NCBI GenBank assembly: GCA_018697195.1
Contig: JAGMWU010000044.1
Location: 123,225 to 187,224 of the forward strand
DNA: 64,000 nucleotides
Reading direction: 5' to 3'
Source of the DNA: Certhia americana
Taxonomy: Eukaryota > Chordata > Aves > Passeriformes > Certhiidae
Shown one piece after another: positions 39,501-52,155 of the stretch. The stretch's first letter is position 1. Every line of letters begins with the position of its first letter. The notes beneath the pieces are model-generated. The model saw only the letters and a program-made list of their open reading frames with translations. It was not told where the DNA came from and ran no database searches. The translations under genes were made by a program, and so were the position numbers.

Positions 39501-40032
39501 AAACCTTTCCACAGGAAAATATGACATTTTTAGAAAAAGCTCCAAGTCAGGAAAGTTCAGCACGGAGCAAACCTTGGATGTTCAGCATTTTAAGGAGAGG
39601 AACAAAAGCCATCCAAACAAACAGACAGGGATTTGGTGTGGAAGAAGTGGTGGAATAGATCACACTTCCATTTTCATGAAAAATGTTTATCCCTCAGCCG
39701 TGACAGCACAAGTGTGCAGCAGGCAGAGTGTCACAGAAAATGTTTCTTTCACAGCAAACACCGGTCCAAGGAAAGGGGCTCTTCTCCCCGCCCTCCCTTG
39801 GCATCAATTCCCATGATCGGGAATTCAGCAGTGCCTAGACCTTCCTTGTTTTGGTGTCAGTCCCATTGCACTGGGTGCTGAGTGCCTGTTACCCAGGAGA
39901 GGTGTGGATGTTGAGGGTTGTGTTCATTTTTCCACAAAAGGTTGACTCTCTGTGCACACTCCCTGAAGGATGTCATCTTGGAAGGGTTCCTGCACAGAAA
40001 ATGTTCTGTCCTTTTTCTAGGCCAAATGCATT
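36597..40032. other. Unique intronic DNA
   Basis: T-rich runs lie at 37212-37258. AT-rich DNA at 37700-38900 carries several ATTAATTTT-type words. Frames such as 37206-37766 (186 codons) and 37831-38343 minus (170 codons) have no domain or splice support. Confidence 0.5.
37212..37258. repeat. T-rich low-complexity tract
   Basis: Two runs of T flanking GGTTTGGTTGGTTTG. Confidence 0.85.
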
Positions 40033-40600
40033 TCAGAGGATCTCAGAATGGGGTGGGTTGGAAAGGACCCCAAAGCTCATCCAGTGCCACCCTGCCATGG
40101 GAGGGACCCCTCCCACTGTCCCAGGATGCTCCAGCCCCAATGGCCTGGGACACTACCAGGGATACAGGGGCAGCCACAGCTGCTCTGGGCACCCTGTGCC
40201 AGCCCCTGACCTCACAGGGAACAATTCCTGCCTCAAATCCCACCCAGCCCTGCCCTCTGGCACTGGGAAGCCATTCCCTGTGTCCTGTCACTCCATCCCT
40301 TGGGAATTGTCTCTCTCCACCTTTCCTGGGGCTCCTTCAGGCCCTGCAAGGCCACCCTGAGCTCAGCCCAAAGCTTCTCCTGCCCAGCTGAACAATGCCA
40401 GCTGTGCCAGCCTTTCCTGCCAGCAGAGCTGCTCCATCCTCTGCTCATCCTGCTGCCTCCTCTGGGCTCTCTGCAGCAGCTCCAGCTCCTCCCTGTGCTG
40501 GGACCAGGGCTGGGGCAGCTCTGCAGGTGGGGGCTCACCTGAGGGGGCTCAGGGGATCAATCCCAATCCCTTTCCTGCTTCCCACCTGCTTTGGATGCAA
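40033..40600 (-). mobile_element. CR1 LINE 3' fragment, long copy (about 570 bp)
   Basis: Same subfamily as the copy at 32341: the complement of the 3' UTR runs from 40045, then a GGAATTGTCTCTCTCCACC segment, a TTTCCTGCCAGCAGAGCTGC segment, and further 5' sequence GGGGGCTCACCTGAGGGGGC. It extends about 100 bases further 5' than the 32341 copy and to about the same point as the copy at 61690. Noncoding remnant. Confidence 0.93.
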
Positions 40601-40748
40601 CTCAGGAAACTGTTGCCTTTCTGGGATGCAAATACACATTTCTGGGTTGGGCATTTTCTATTCTTCACTTCCTATTTGTGTTTAACATGTGCCCAGTTCC
40701 CATCTTCTGCCTCCCCAGCAAGGAGTGGAGAGAGAAGAACCTGCTTCT

Positions 40749-40965
40749 GATCCAACCAGGATCCTCTCAGCTCTATTCAGATCCACCCAGGTTCCTCTCA
40801 GCCCCCATCCACATCCAACCAGGATCCTCTCAATCCCACCCACATCCAACCAGGATCCTCTCAGATCCATCCACATCCAACCAGGATCCTCTCAGCCCCA
40901 TCCACATCCAACCAGGATCCTCTCAATCCCACCCACATCCACCCAGGATCCTCTCAGCCCCTCAC
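40749..40965. repeat. 31-bp minisatellite, seven copies
   Basis: Units carry AGGATCCTCTCAGCCCCATC plus CACATCCAACC. AGG starts lie at 40758, 40789, 40821, 40852, 40883, 40914 and 40945. Two alternating variants, TCAATCCCACCC and TCAGCCCCATCC, hint at a 62-base higher-order unit. Six of seven copies contain GGATCC. The open frames across it are by-products. Confidence 0.95.
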
Positions 40966-43125
40966 TCTGGTGGCTCAGCTCCCACTGCTCAGTGAAAAAC
41001 CCCACAGGACCCTTCTCCAGGGAGGCAGCAGCTGGAATCAGAGCCTCGCTGTTCCTGGATGATTGTCAGGGAATTGTGGAACAGGATGCCTGTGAACCAT
41101 GGCAGGGGAGAACATCCCATCTGCAGCATTTGGGAGAAAGCCCTTGGGTTAGTAGCAGTGTGTTTTTAAAAGGTCAGGACATCTCTTCTCCTTACTCAGG
41201 GCTTCGGAAAATGGAGCTGCAGCTTCTTTTAACCAAAATTCCCATTAATCTCCCCATGGTGGGCACCCAGTAGGAAAAATAAAGCTCTTGTGTGGTGCTG
41301 GTCCAATGTCTGGGGAAGTTCTGGGTCCACAAATGTATCCCAAGTGCCAAACACAGAGCAGGGCACAAAATCCTGGCATTCCATGTTCCAGCTTCTCTGA
41401 ACTGAGCTCCTCCCCGTTCCGAAGGACTCCCAGTGCCAGTTCTGGAGCCAGCTTCTCTCCCTGGTCAGACATTATTGGAATTAATAAATTTTTCAGATTT
41501 AGGAACAGAAAAATGTAATCATCACCCATTGGAAAAAGATCAGCAGAAAAACAACATCAAAATTCAGACACATCCGGATTTGCTGGGCACAGCCTGAATA
41601 TGAGGCTAAATGGAGGTTAAATATTGGCTAAATTGTAAATTTATGGTAAAATTGCTAATTTTTGGGGTAAAATTACCATCTCTTTACAAGCAGTTTATTG
41701 AGAATATGTTGGTACAGTTTGCTAAAAGTGGCAGCACATTTGAGGCTGGATCAAACAAACTCTCCTGCCTCAGCAGGTACCACTTGTCAGAAAGCAAGAA
41801 ATTAGACACAAATTACCCAGTATTTAATTCCTGATAGAAGAAACAGTAACCAAGCAAATCAAACATTTCTAATTCTGCATTTTTCCACTGGAAAATATCA
41901 TCTCTGGCATTGAATTCTCCTGCTGGGGGGAAAAATGAATTTTAACAGTTTATAAAAGATTAAAGCATGCCCATTTTTTTCTTATTTAGGTGTCTTATTT
42001 AGGTTTTCTTATTTAGGTGTAAATATATCACATTTGAAAAAGTCAGAATGAAACCTGAATGCTTTGACTGATTCAAGTTAGACTTCGTTTAGAATTAAAC
42101 TAATAACAACTCCATTTTTTTTTCATACTTGTCATTTGTTTTTAGCAAGAAATAGAATTGGGAGTGCCAGAAAGTTCAACTGACTTGAAATTATGGCTTC
42201 AATTTCCTTTGCATATTCATCTGTGTGCAAATGGGAGCTGATAATCTGTGTGTTCTCCTGCAGAGCTGTGATTTTCTTACGGGGTGGGGTGGTCAGAGCA
42301 GCTGCTCCAGCCCACTCACTCCATGGCAATTTGGATTTTCTGGATGGAGCTGGTCCCTGCTCGCTCCCTCAGCTACCACAGAGACCCCTGAGCAGCATTC
42401 ACAGATGGTGTCAGCAAATAAAATCTCAAAATACAGTGATCTGCTCCTCAGGCTGATTGAGCAAGAAAGGTGAAAACAGAAATATCAAATTACACCAATG
42501 GTTTGCAGGAAAAAGAAAACCACACCAGTTTTAAACATCGTAAAAGGAAAAAGAAAACAAACAAAACCCAGCAAAAGTTAACTCCTTATATTCTGATAAG
42601 AATAAAAAAAAAAATCTGTCCTCACTCTCTTCTTCTCCCACTCAACTCACACCCCCACAGCACGAGGGTTTCACACCACACATGCTGAACAATGATATTT
42701 AAAATATTTAAGAGGATCCCAGTCACCTGTGCAGTTTTGACTTCTCTCAGGAGGTTTTGACATTTCTCACAGTGAGAGAAACATCCAATTTCCAGGTGTG
42801 CTCTGAGCCAAGTTATCAGAACCCCCAGGGATTCCTCTTTGCTAGCTCTGAATGAGAGATTATATATATAAAAATATATAAATTTATGGGGTTTTTACTC
42901 AAATAAACTGAAACTACCAGTGCTTTATTGTCTATTATTAGCTCTACGTAAATTCTATGATTTTATGCTTCCAGCTCTAAAACACTGCAGTGAATTCAGG
43001 GTCCAACATGACTTTTTGCTTCCTTCTTTTTAGCTTGATTAAAAAGGACCAATTAACTCCCATGGAATGTTTCTGACACCGACTTGGTGGCACTCTGGAA
43101 ATTTTATTCCAAATCTCTGTACATT

Positions 43126-43127
<2 letters not shown>
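40966..43127. other. Unique intronic DNA
   Basis: A triplicated CTTATTTAGGT word occurs at 41981-42020 and a TATATATA-rich patch near 42862-42882. No gene recognised. Confidence 0.5.
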
Positions 43128-43162
<35 letters not shown>

Positions 43163-43228
43163 TATTTTTTTTACACCGGGGGGGTTTTTTTAGAAAAATT
43201 TTCACAAAAAAAAAAAAAAAAAAAAAAA
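43128..43228. repeat. Poly-T / poly-A palindromic tract
   Basis: A run of 33 T (43128-43160) and a run of 23 A (43206-43228) lie 45 bases apart on one strand. Between them are another T-rich stretch, a G7 run and a short A/T segment. The arms can pair into an A-T stem of 20 bp or more. Confidence 0.9.
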
Positions 43229-43714
43229 TTCTAGAGGAGGAAGAGAAGCTCCTGCCAGCACATCTCCTGCTTTTCCATCTCAGCGTGGTGCTGGTGGCAC
43301 AGCAGTGGAACAGAGCCAGCAAAGCTGGGGAATTTGCCAAAACCCACACAGTGTCTGCAGGAGAAGGGAGGGATCAAGCAGGGGGTCCTGACTCCGAGCC
43401 TCTGGCTGGTTTCTAAGAGCCCACACTGCTTTCTTCTTCCCCTGAACACCCCAAAATAGCGAAGGGACAAATCCTTCACCAAATATATCAGGGGTGCAAA
43501 AGGTCACTGGGGCAGAGAGCATGGCTCTGCCTCACTGGAGAGAATCCTGGAAATCCACTTGGGTGTCCTGGAGCAGTGAACAAGGTGCACATTCACTCAG
43601 CTCCCCCAGTATTGGTGTCATTGCAGAGGGACTGACCAGGGTGAGGTTTTTGGCATTTTCATTCCTCTCTTTTGCTGGAGTTCTCTGTGGGAAATTTTGC
43701 TCTCACAAGAAGTC
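43229..43714. other. Unique intronic DNA
   Basis: No gene or repeat is recognised between the T/A tract and the next CR1 copy. Confidence 0.5.
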
Positions 43715-44165
43715 TTGGAAGGGAGTCCAGAGGAGGCAGCAGGATGAGCAGAGGATGGAGCAGCTCTGCTGGCAGGAAAGGCTGGCACAGCTGGCATTGT
43801 TCAGCTGCACAGGAGAAGCTTTGGGCTGAGCTCAGGGTGGCCTTGCAGGGCCTGAAGGAGCCCCAGGAAAGCTGGAGAGAGACAATTCCCAAGGGATGCA
43901 GGGACAGGACTCAGGGAATGGCTTCAAAGTAGGATTTGATGGGAGATTGGGCAGGAATTGTTCCCAGTGAGGGTGGGCAGGGGCTGGCACAGGGTGCCCA
44001 GAGCAGCTGTGGCTGCCCCTGGATCCCTGGCAGTGTCCCAGGCCAGGTTGGACACTGGGACTTGGAGCAGGCTGTTCTAAGAGAAGACTCCCCACCCATG
44101 GCAAGGGTTGGAATTGGAAGATCTTGGCTGTCCCAACCCAAACTAGTCTGGGATTCTCTGATCAC
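43715..44165 (+). mobile_element. CR1 LINE 3' fragment (about 450 bp)
   Basis: Plus-strand sense copy of the subfamily seen at 32341 and 40033: GAGGAGGCAGCAGGATGAGC, GGAAAGGCTGGCACAGCTGG, GGGACAGGACTCAGGG, GGGCAGGAATTGTTCCCAG, GGCAGTGTCCCAGGCCAGG, and a terminal segment CCAACCCAAACTAGTCTGGG with ATTCTCTGAT. Noncoding. Confidence 0.93.
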
Positions 44166-45639
44166 AGAATTCTCCCATCTTCTCCCCCTTGCCCCAGACA
44201 AGGTGCAAAGCTCAGCTCTAAAGTCACAGGTCAGTGGCTCTGCTGCTTCCTGATTGCCACAGCTCCATCATGAGCACACAGAGGATTCAGGAATTCATCT
44301 CCAGGGGTTGAGAACTTCCTCCACCTTTAGTTTTGGTCTCAAAAGGTTCTCATGATCCAAATGAACCTTTTGTACAAAGTAGGTCAAAACCTCTGCAGTG
44401 AGGTTTTGTAACACCTCAGCAAAGGCTGTTACAGATGCAGAGCGAGTGACAGGTATTCAACAGGAGCATCACTGGCAAGTGGATGCCTCAGCTCCCAAAT
44501 GGAGATCCCAGACCAGATTTTGTCCTCCTGCAAATTTTGGAGCCCAAGTTTTGTCATCTGTTTTCACTCCACATGAGTGAAACCCCACTCAGCTCAGAAA
44601 CGGGGGCACCCCTGTGCTCCACACACAGTTTGCTGCTGAGTCTTACTCCAGGCTGGACTGTGGAGCAGAATTCCCATGAAATGATTAAAAACAGCCGCTC
44701 TTGTGGGATATCCCAGGTAATTTCATGCAGCAGGAAGTCTGCCTGGTCCTGTCAGAAAGGTGCAGCTACTCGTGGGCCATAATTCTTGGCTCCTCCTTTC
44801 ACTGAGAGCCCTTTTGTTATCCCAGAAATGGAATTTGAAAAGAAAAGGTGCTGTTGTAAAAAAGGCCTGTCTTGAGTAAAACAAAAGCTGAATGAGGCTG
44901 TCACTGTGTGTAAACTTCAGGGCTGGAAAATCACTGTATTTCAGCCCAAACATGGGTTTGATACCTTGGTTCTGAAGCAACTTTTTACGCCCGGTTTTTT
45001 TAGAGCATTTTATTTTTGATGGCTCCCATCCCAAAGGGAAACACTTCATGGGACAAGTGCCTGACACAACATTTTATTGTCTAAGCTGAAATATTCAATT
45101 AAGTGCTTCTTGTAGAAGGAAAGACCTTTTTTGGCCCCATTTAAAAGCAAAACTATAAAAAATTTTAATAATAATAAGACAAAAAAAAAAAAAATTCCAA
45201 GGTAGCTTGGCTGCCTAAAATTAAAAGTCTCCTTCACCCAATCTCCATAATTTAGTTTCACTGACTTGAAAAATCTTAACTTCCATTCTAGCACTGAAAG
45301 TGTTTCATCCAGCTGTGGAAAAGGAACGGGAATTAAATCATTGCAGAATGGGAGCCTAAATTAAAAATGGAGATCAGCATTTCAGAGGAGGGATTGCTTT
45401 TAATGAGCTGTAACTTTCACATAGTCCAATTAATCTTCTTGGTTTCTGCAGAAAATTATCCCTCCCCTTTCCCACCAGGCAGAACAGTTATTCCTAACCA
45501 AAGCAGCAGGATCTCTGAGTGCTTGCTATCCTTGTAATGAAAATTCCAAATTTCCCACTCACTTCCAAGTCGAATTTCAGCAGTAAAGGAATTAGGAACA
45601 GATGACTCTTTGGAATGGCAGCGTCCTCTGGGGAAACCA
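44166..45639. other. Unique intronic DNA
   Basis: No gene recognised. An A-rich run lies at 45180-45194. Confidence 0.5.
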
Positions 45640-46345
45640 ATCCAGGGGTCTTTGGTGAGATCAGAGAACTTTCAGACCATCGAGCCCGACCATCAACCAT
45701 GCTCAACACTAAACATCATCCTCAGGTGCCACATCCACACAGATTTTGGATATTTCCAGGTGTGGTGATTGCAGCACCTCCCCGAGCAGCCCCTGCCAAG
45801 GCCTGAGCACCCTTGCCATGGGCAAATTGCTCCTGGCCTCCACCCTGAGCCTGCCCTGGCCCAGCCTGAGGCCGTTCCCTCTGCTCCTGTCCCTGTTCCT
45901 GGCAGCACAGCCCGACCCCCCCTCACTGCCCCTCCTGCCAGGGACTTGTGCAGAGCCACAAGGGCCCCCCTGAGCCTTCTTTGCTCCAGCCTCAGCCCCT
46001 TTCCCAGCTCCCTCAGCCCCTCCTGGGGATACAGACCCTTCCCAGCTCCATTCCAGCCCCTCCAGGGCTCTCCTGCAGGAGCCACAACTGGACACAGCCC
46101 TGCAGGGGCCTCTCAGTGCCAGCACAGAGGGACAATCCCTGCCCTGCTCCTGCTGGACACACAATCCCTCAGCCAGCCCAGGGCCCAGTGGCCTCTTGTC
46201 CCCCTGGGCACCCCTGGGCTCGTGTCCAGCCCCTGGCACCAGCACCCCCAGGGCCTTTTCCAGCTTTTCCAGCCCCTCTGCCCAGCCTGGGGCTCCACGG
46301 GCTTGTTGTGCACAGTGCCCTGTGAGCTGCCACATTCCCCTCCCT
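45640..46345 (-). mobile_element. CR1 LINE 3' fragment, older GC-rich subfamily (about 700 bp)
   Basis: The plus strand reads as the complement of a different CR1 3' region: CAGACCATCGAGCCCGACCA, TTTCCAGGTGTGGTGATTGC, GCCTGAGGCCGTTCCCTCTG, CTGGACACAGCCCTGCAGG and GCACCCCCAGGGCCTTTTCC fall in the order expected for CR1. It is diverged and GC-rich. A 274-codon minus-strand frame at 45709-46533 runs through it but contains no reverse-transcriptase or endonuclease motif, so I do not call it a gene. Confidence 0.75.
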
Positions 46346-48305
<1,960 letters not shown>

Positions 48306-48424
48306 AACCAGAGGAGGAGTAAAGGCCCCATGCCACCTCCTTTATCTCCTCCCTCTCTTCTCCTTGTTTCTTTCTGCGACACGCCTTTAATTTTTTTCTC
48401 TCCTTATTATTGGTAACTCACGGA

Positions 48425-48430
48425 GAATAA
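48425..48430 (+). promoter_or_regulatory. Candidate poly(A) signal AATAAA
   Basis: Canonical hexamer about 120 bases after the stop; use would give a very short 3' UTR. Confidence 0.3.
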
Positions 48431-48822
48431 ACGCTTCAGATGCGAAATCCCAGCTTCAGCCCAAGAGATTCCCAGACTAAGCAAAGGCGTGGGTTAAAGC
48501 TGCAGCACCCATCAGGAACAGTGCAATATCCCCCTGGCAGTAACTGATGGCACCTCTCCAGTGCAGACCTCCAGGTTCCTCCACATCAACAACACAAAAA
48601 ACCAACGGGAATGTGTGCAAGGGGTTTAAAAGGCAAGACTAATTAATGTCCATCAAAGCAATGGGCCTTGGCTGAGGTTGTTATGTATTTCAGGACACTT
48701 TCACAGACTGGGTGGCAGTGGAATGGGCCTTGCAGCTTTAAGAGGAAGGTGAGCAGAGGGGCCTGCAATCCCACACGACCCTGTACATATGCCTTATGTA
48801 ACTATTTCTCTCTACATTTAGT

Positions 48823-48828
48823 AATAAA
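48823..48828 (+). promoter_or_regulatory. Candidate poly(A) signal AATAAA
   Basis: Canonical hexamer within an AT-rich segment, followed by ATGTACAAAAGTACTGTAG and further TGTA words. It is a plausible proximal site. Confidence 0.4.
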
Positions 48829-49958
48829 CGCCGCATGTACAAAAGTACTGTAGTAAAGAACTTCTAAATAATGTACACAGCTGTGTAATTAATGTAGGTT
48901 TAGAAACAGAGCTCTAGAAATATTGGGATGCAAAAACTAACTACCCGTCGAGCAGGCATTTCTCTTCAAATATTTGCAGTGTAAAATTGATTTTAATTTT
49001 AATTTTTTTTCCTCCTCCCCTCTCTCAGTCGTCTAGTGCATAACATTTTCTTTAGTGTACCAGACTGGCAGCTATTTAGAGTACCTCACTGTTGGCCAAA
49101 CAGATTGTTTCACTCACTCTAAAAAGCCATAAGTCTGGGAGAGGGCAGGGTAGAGCATTGTACTCCTGACATACTGTGAAAATGTTTACAAATAAGGCAA
49201 AACCCTCCCTGGTTACTCTTTTTTGGGGGCAGTTCAACCGAAAAATTGAGGCTGTGGCAAACTCATGGCTAACCTGTACACTCTTCATTTAACAAGCATG
49301 TGTCACATGGAGGTGTTATCCTTAATGTGCAATATCCAGGGAATCTGCTCCCTCCTCCCCCCCCAAACCATGGGGTTTCAGCAGAGTAGTTTGCTACACA
49401 CACAAAAAAAACCCCAAACCCACACAAGCCATTGAAAAATGAATGTTGCACCTCAGCCAGTAGCTTTCAGCCACTTCAGCTGGGGAAGAAGCAGCTGGAT
49501 TTCGTGTGGAGCCAGAATCCATGAAATCTGCAATTTGCTGGTGCTGAGGCACGGGGAGGGCACAACATCCCTGGGGGTGTCCTTCCACCAGGATTCCCAG
49601 GAAAACACATGGATCCTGCCACCCCACGCTCAGGGGAGCAATTCCTGGGTGAGTTGCTCCAGCTTAGGTAGCTCCCTGGTTGTTGTAAATCCCTGGAAAA
49701 GCCTGGACAGTCCATCCATGGGGCAGACAGAACTGGCATCTCTTCCACGGCAGCACCCACGGGAGTGGGGGAGCTCAGCCCCACCAAGAACAGCATTTCT
49801 GCCAGCAAAGGAGGAGAAGATGTAGCCTTAATTTTGGTTGGTTTTGTTGTTTTTTTTTTTTCATGCCTGCCTACTCCAGGAAGAATGAAAACGCTGAAGA
49901 GAATCTGCAGCTCTTTTTTCTTTTTTTTCTTTTTTTTAAACAGAAAAATTTACGTTTA

Positions 49959-49986
49959 AATAAAAGAGAAAAAAAATAAAAATAAA
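49959..49986 (+). promoter_or_regulatory. Cluster of three poly(A) signals
   Basis: AATAAA occurs at 49959, 49975 and 49981 in an A-rich stretch. Internal priming on these A runs could also create false cDNA ends. Confidence 0.35.
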
Positions 49987-51200
49987 CCTCAGGAGAAACT
50001 TGGTGGGCAGGCGGAAAATTTGCACTGTGATATAGCTTTGGCATTAAATTCACACCTCTTTTCCTTTCTTTTTTTAGGTTTTTTTTTTTTTTCCTTTGCT
50101 GGTACAACTGCCCCTTGCTAGTTATCAGAGAGGGTGGCTGATCTGAGGGGGACTCCAGGTGAGGAGGGCACAGCAGGGCCTGGGGAAGGGGAGGGTCACA
50201 CACCAGGGCAGCTCAGGCTGGATGGGAAGAGGGTTTTTTTGGTTTCAGCGCTGACCATTTTCCCCTAAAAGGCTTTCCCAGGATGCAAGGAATGGTGCAG
50301 GATGAGGATTTTGCTCCCTCCACCCGGGGTGGGTGATTCTGGTGAAGGTTGGGGACCCTTCTGGGTGACAACACATGGCCACAGCCCTTCCCAAGCTCAT
50401 CCTCCTGCCCCAGCATCAGCAGCTGCCCCATGCTCCAGCCCATCCATCACCACCCCCACGGCTCCCCAGGGAGGGTGATGAGGGTTTTTAGGGAAAAGTG
50501 TCTCCACAGCCCCTCTGGAAGCGTTGGGGCCAGGAGCAGCGCGACCCCGGTGCCCGCGCGTGGCCATCCCGCCAAAGGTGCACGAGCTGAAAGCAAAGTT
50601 TTCCCTCCAAGGATAAACCTGCTTTTTGCTCTCAGAATTCACTGAGCCACTCTAGAGGTGGAGAAAATTTGTGTCGGTTGCAACAGCAGCTCAGGGCCCT
50701 GCTGAAACCTTTTTTTTTTTTTTTTTTAAAAGAGACTTTCTGCCACTGGGGCATGCGCATGTGTAAGCTTTATTTTTGTGAATAGGGCACTTACAGCTTA
50801 AGGTGTGTGCGTTTTGTCTCTTTCTCTCTCTCCCCCTGTATATTCTTGTCTTTGGTATCCATGTAGTACGGACTGTAAAGTTTATGAAATCTCATTTTTT
50901 GTAACATAAGCTTTAAAAAAAAAAAAAATATAGAAGCCTCCAAAGCTTTCAACGGGGAAGCTTCACAAGTAAACTTTGTACTAGAATGTCCCTATCAAAC
51001 ACCTCTATTTTTCTACAATGATTGATTAAGCAGTTTAACAATGTATTTTGTGTCAATGATTTCAACTGAATTGGTACAAAGACAATTAAGAATTGAATGC
51101 TGTTAATTAACAATGGATTTTCAAGCAGTATATCCTGAGTGGTGTTTTCATTGACAGTAAATCATTTAACCCAGGGACTTCTGCTCTTAATCCTGAACAA

Positions 51201-52029
51201 TATCCAAGAAAAGCTTGATTCCCTATGGGAATATTTGTGGCAAAAGATATTTAAGGGATGTGAATAATGTAACATCTTAATGGAATTGGCTACAGAATTA
51301 ATCCAGACCATTACACCTCTATTTCATTCACTAATATATTTTGATGGCTTTTTCTTGGAATATCTTGTGATTTCTAGGAGGAAAAGGAGTTCCAGAGGTA
51401 AATGTGAGCTCTCAGGAATTTCCTGGAGCTCTCAATTCCTTCTTCACTGACCAGAAACTCTGCTGAGTGAGAATGTCACCTTCAGCAAATACTCCAAGCT
51501 CAGGTTTATCATTTCCCAGCAAATACCACCTTATCAGGATTTTTAAAAAATCATCAAAATTATTTTAAAGTATCACCCAAAAATGCAGGTGCCCTGATAG
51601 GTTGTAGATGTCTGTGGCTGTTCTGATCTGCATCTTTGCCCTACAACTCCAAAGCCATGGGAGCCATCCCAACAAGTTCAGCAGCTGCCAAACCCAGGAG
51701 GGAGAAGGTGCTGGAAAATCCAAGAGCATCAACAGATGGCTTGAAGTTCACTTCAAGTTTTTGGTTTCATCTCTGGGGTGTTCATGTTCCTCTGTTGGGG
51801 TTAGAGGTCACTCAGGCCTTCCAAAACCAGGGAAGAATGAAATTCCTGAAATCCCTGTTCTGTTTCCAGCCACAGGCCACCACTTTGGGCTGTTTAGGAG
51901 GGGGAAGGCCTGGAATCTTCAGCCCAAGGATGTCCAAAGCCACATTCCACTTCTCCCAAAGAACCAACCCTGCCACAAGCTCCAGCCCCTCTGCCAAGGG
52001 CTGGCTTGCTCTGGAATTCTCCCAAGAGC
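51201..52029. other. Downstream DNA or extended 3' UTR
   Basis: No gene recognised. The 183-codon plus frame at 51608-52159 has no domain and runs into a CR1 fragment. Confidence 0.5.
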
Positions 52030-52155
52030 CCAACTTTCACCTTTGAGTGTGGAAAGATCCCTGCTCCTGGCAGAGGGGGTGGAACTGCATGATCTTTACG
52101 TGCCTTCAAACACAAACCACTCTAAGATGCTAAGATTTTATAATTCCAGGACTCT
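52030..52155 (+). mobile_element. CR1 LINE 3' fragment (diverged)
   Basis: The plus strand shows GCAGAGGGGGTGGAACTGCA, then ATGATCTTTACGTGCCTTC, then AACACAAACCACTCTAAGAT, an eroded version of the CR1 3' end. The left boundary is unclear. Confidence 0.75.

Larger units (their letters stand above)
48306..51200 (+). other. KCNJ6: Putative KCNJ6 3' UTR (minimum extent uncertain)
   Basis: The sequence after the TAG stop has no transposon for nearly 4 kb, in contrast to the intron. It contains AT-rich, UTR-like stretches (48780-49090 and 50740-51180) with several AATAAA signals. Mammalian KCNJ6 mRNAs have a very long 3' UTR, so the true end may lie well beyond this. Landmarks are T-rich runs at 49850-49861, 49914-49937 and 50079-50092, a CpG cluster near 50518-50590, T18 or so near 50710-50727 and A13 or so near 50916-50928. 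Sequence cannot decide which poly(A) site is used. Confidence 0.65.
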
